A stretch of DNA of 64,000 nt from GCA-002708315 sp963676635 (lineage in GTDB: Bacteria > Bacteroidota > Bacteroidia > Bacteroidales > F082). Under the pieces are notes generated by a model. That model ran no database searches and was not told the DNA's origin. It saw only the letters and a list, made by a program, of their open reading frames with translations. The first letter of the stretch is position 1. Each line of letters starts with the position of its first letter. Positions 62,236 to 64,000 of the stretch are shown here, piece after piece. The position numbers and the translations under genes were made by a program. The stretch covers positions 62,001-126,000 of the forward strand of contig OY781105.1 of assembly GCA_963676635.1 (NCBI GenBank), read 5' to 3'.

Positions 62236-64000
62236 TTAAGTGTCAATATTAGCGTACTTAGCATTTGCTTCGATAAATTCTCTACGCGGAGGTACTTCGT
62301 CACCCATCAGCATTGAGAATACATGGTCAGCTTCTGAACTGTTTTCAATAGTTATTTGTCGCAGTGTACGTGTTTCAGGATTCATAGTAGTGCTCCATAA
62401 TTGCTCAGCATTCATCTCTCCAAGACCTTTATAACGCTGTATGTGGATACCCTTTTCTGATCCGTCAGGAGATAATTCTTTAACTGTCACTTCACGCTCT
62501 TCTTCGCTCCAGCAATATTTCTCCTGTTTACCTTTTCTGATAAGGTAGAGTGGAGGGGTAGCGATATATACATATCCTTTCTCAATAAGCTCAAGCATAT
62601 GGCGGAAAAAGAAAGTAAGGATAAGAGTAGCAATATGACTACCATCCACGTCGGCATCGGTCATGATTATAATCTTATGATACCTCAGTTTCTCAAGATT
62701 AAGAGCTTTGGAATCTTCTTCAGTTCCAATGGTAACGCCTAGCGCAGTAAAGATATTCTTAATCTCATCACTGTCAAATATCTTGTGTGGCAAAGCTTTC
62801 TCCACATTGAGAATTTTACCCCTTAAAGGGAGAATAGCCTGAAACTTTCTGTCGCGCCCTTGTTTAGCAGTACCACCAGCAGAGTCACCCTCTACAAGAT
62901 ATATCTCTGTACCTTCAGGGTTTTTCTCAGAGCAATCGGAGAGCTTACCGGGCAATCCTGACCCCGATAGTACATTCTTACGCTGTACCAACTCACGTGC
63001 TTTACGTGCTGCATGACGTGCAGTTGCTGCAAGTATTACTTTTTGAACGATATTCTTTGCTTCTTTAGGATTCTCCTCAAGAAAGTTGAATAATGCTTCA
63101 CTTACCATCTGGTCAACAGAACCCATAACCTCGCTGTTACCAAGTTTGGTTTTTGTTTGTCCTTCAAACTGTGGCTCAGCAACTTTAACAGAAATAACAG
63201 CTGTAAGTCCTTCGCGGAAGTCGTCGCCATTGATATCAAATTTAAGTTTTGTCAGCATCCCGGATTTTTCAGCATAACTCTTCAAAGTACGTGTTAACCC
63301 ACGTCTGAAGCCACTTAAATGTGTTCCACCTTCAATAGTGTTGATATTATTAACATATGAATGCAGGTTCTCAGCAAAAGAAGTGTTGTACTGCATTGCA
63401 ATCTCAACAGGAATACCGTTTTTCTCGCCTTCAATGCTAATAACTTCCTGAGTTAGCTTTTCGCGGTTCTCATCAAGGTAACTGATAAAATCTGAAAGGC
63501 CTTCTTCGGAATAAAAAGCGTCACTTATATAATCACCGTTTTCATCGGTATTTCTTTCATCTGTTAATGTAAGTTTTATGCCTTTGTTAAGGAAAGCCAG
63601 CTCTCTCATTCTGGCACTTAGGATGGAGTAGTCGTAGGTAGTTGTAAGGAAAATATCCTTATCGGGAAGGAAGTGTATCTGTGTTCCTGAAATATCAGAA
63701 TCACCTGTTTCTTTAACAGCCTCTTCCGGTTTCCCGCGATGGTATGTTTGGTTAAAAACTCTGCCTTCACGGTATATAGTAGCTTCGAGTGTTTCCGATA
63801 ATGCGTTAACACAACTTACGCCTACGCCATGCAGACCACCTGATACTTTATAAGACCCTTTATCGAACTTACCTCCGGCATGAAGTACTGTCATTACAAC
63901 CTCCAATGCTGATCGTTTTTCCTTTTCGTGCATTCCTGTTGGGATACCACGACCGTTGTCAAGTACAGTAATTGAGTTATCCTGATGAATAATCACCGAT
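62236..64000 (-). CDS. gyrB: DNA gyrase subunit B, N-terminus outside window
   Basis: 588 codons are in the window, open at the right edge. Visible: LDNGRGIPTGMH (GHKL ATPase G1 box), KVSGGLHGVGVSCVNALS (G2/G3), GTHLSGFRRGLTR, the TOPRIM domain with EGDSAGGTAKQGRDR and IIMTDADVDGSHI, and the C-terminal IQRYKGLGEMNAEQLW and GDEVPPRREFIEANA. The last motifs are typical of GyrB rather than ParE in Bacteroidota. About 60-70 N-terminal residues are missing by comparison with the family. It introduces negative supercoils together with GyrA. A terminator follows. Confidence 0.95.
   Translation of the reverse strand, partial: SVIIHQDNSITVLDNGRGIPTGMHEKEKRSALEVVMTVLHAGGKFDKGSYKVSGGLHGVGVSCVNALSETLEATIYREGRVFNQTYHRGKPEEAVKETGDSDISGTQIHFLPDKDIFLTTTYDYSILSARMRELAFLNKGIKLTLTDERNTDENGDYISDAFYSEEGLSDFISYLDENREKLTQEVISIEGEKNGIPVEIAMQYNTSFAENLHSYVNNINTIEGGTHLSGFRRGLTRTLKSYAEKSGMLTKLKFDINGDDFREGLTAVISVKVAEPQFEGQTKTKLGNSEVMGSVDQMVSEALFNFLEENPKEAKNIVQKVILAATARHAARKARELVQRKNVLSGSGLPGKLSDCSEKNPEGTEIYLVEGDSAGGTAKQGRDRKFQAILPLRGKILNVEKALPHKIFDSDEIKNIFTALGVTIGTEEDSKALNLEKLRYHKIIIMTDADVDGSHIATLILTFFFRHMLELIEKGYVYIATPPLYLIRKGKQEKYCWSEEEREVTVKELSPDGSEKGIHIQRYKGLGEMNAEQLWSTTMNPETRTLRQITIENSSEADHVFSMLMGDEVPPRREFIEANAKYANIDT

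Overview
This 64 kb window is AT-rich chromosomal DNA from a member of the Bacteroidota, probably a free-living or marine Bacteroidales/Marinilabiliales-type organism; the order is an inference. The signs are a giant PKD-repeat protein ending in a gliding-motility-type (type IX secretion, type B) C-terminal domain, several SxxC-type lipoproteins, a GH17 laminarinase-like enzyme, promoters resembling TTTG...TAnnTTTG, multi-PAS hybrid kinases and a Bacteroidota-like GyrB.

Layout. 1-4.2 kb: the 5' part of a soluble multi-PAS/GAF histidine kinase (minus strand, runs off the left edge). 4.5-8.3 kb: a lipoprotein set on the plus strand, a GH17 beta-1,3-glucanase followed by two paralogous serine beta-lactamase/D-Ala-D-Ala-carboxypeptidase-like lipoproteins. 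8.46-8.69 kb: an intergenic array whose dyad cores sit exactly 22 bp apart. 8.8-11.7 kb: a minus-strand redox operon (NapH/NapG-like polyferredoxin, then a ferredoxin-tailed aldo/keto reductase). 11.8-42.6 kb: a 30 kb accessory island described below. 42.8-52.5 kb: one 3,235-residue PKD protein. 52.7-52.9 kb: a second 22-bp phased array, followed by tRNA-Pro(UGG). 53.5-61.5 kb: two adjacent minus-strand signalling genes (REC-histidine kinase and a 2,275-residue hybrid kinase with two REC domains and an HPt). 62.2 kb to the right edge: most of gyrB.

The island is a tandem array of at least nine orphan 3' ends of Rhs (RHS-repeat) polymorphic toxins, here called cassettes A-I, plus a remnant K. 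Each has the form leader - conserved Rhs core fragment - unrelated C-terminal toxin - small immunity gene - terminator - convergent XRE-type regulator. Two core types alternate: type 1 (A, B, C, G, H) and type 2 (D, E, F, I). The tips include a putative membrane-active toxin with a two-TM immunity protein (A, C, H), three HExxH metallopeptidases (B, F, I), an L,D-transpeptidase-fold domain with an SH3 tail (D), a LysM-led domain behind a -1 frameshift (E), an unrecognised tip (G) and a colicin-E3-like rRNase broken by a stop codon (K). Only the regulator of cassette E looks intact.

A short palindrome (arms GAGCGTAGTT / AACTACGCTC) lies at most cassette joints. It caps the truncated regulator genes, opens each type 1 leader, and in type 2 Rhs genes is translated in frame. 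The array also carries a SymE/primase mobile-element remnant, an IS3-family element, an IS110-family element, a GxxExxY gene and an hsdM fragment. The best reading is a reservoir of swappable toxin-immunity tips built by recombination at shared Rhs cores and palindromes. The palindrome-joined architecture and the 22-bp phased arrays are the most unusual structures here.
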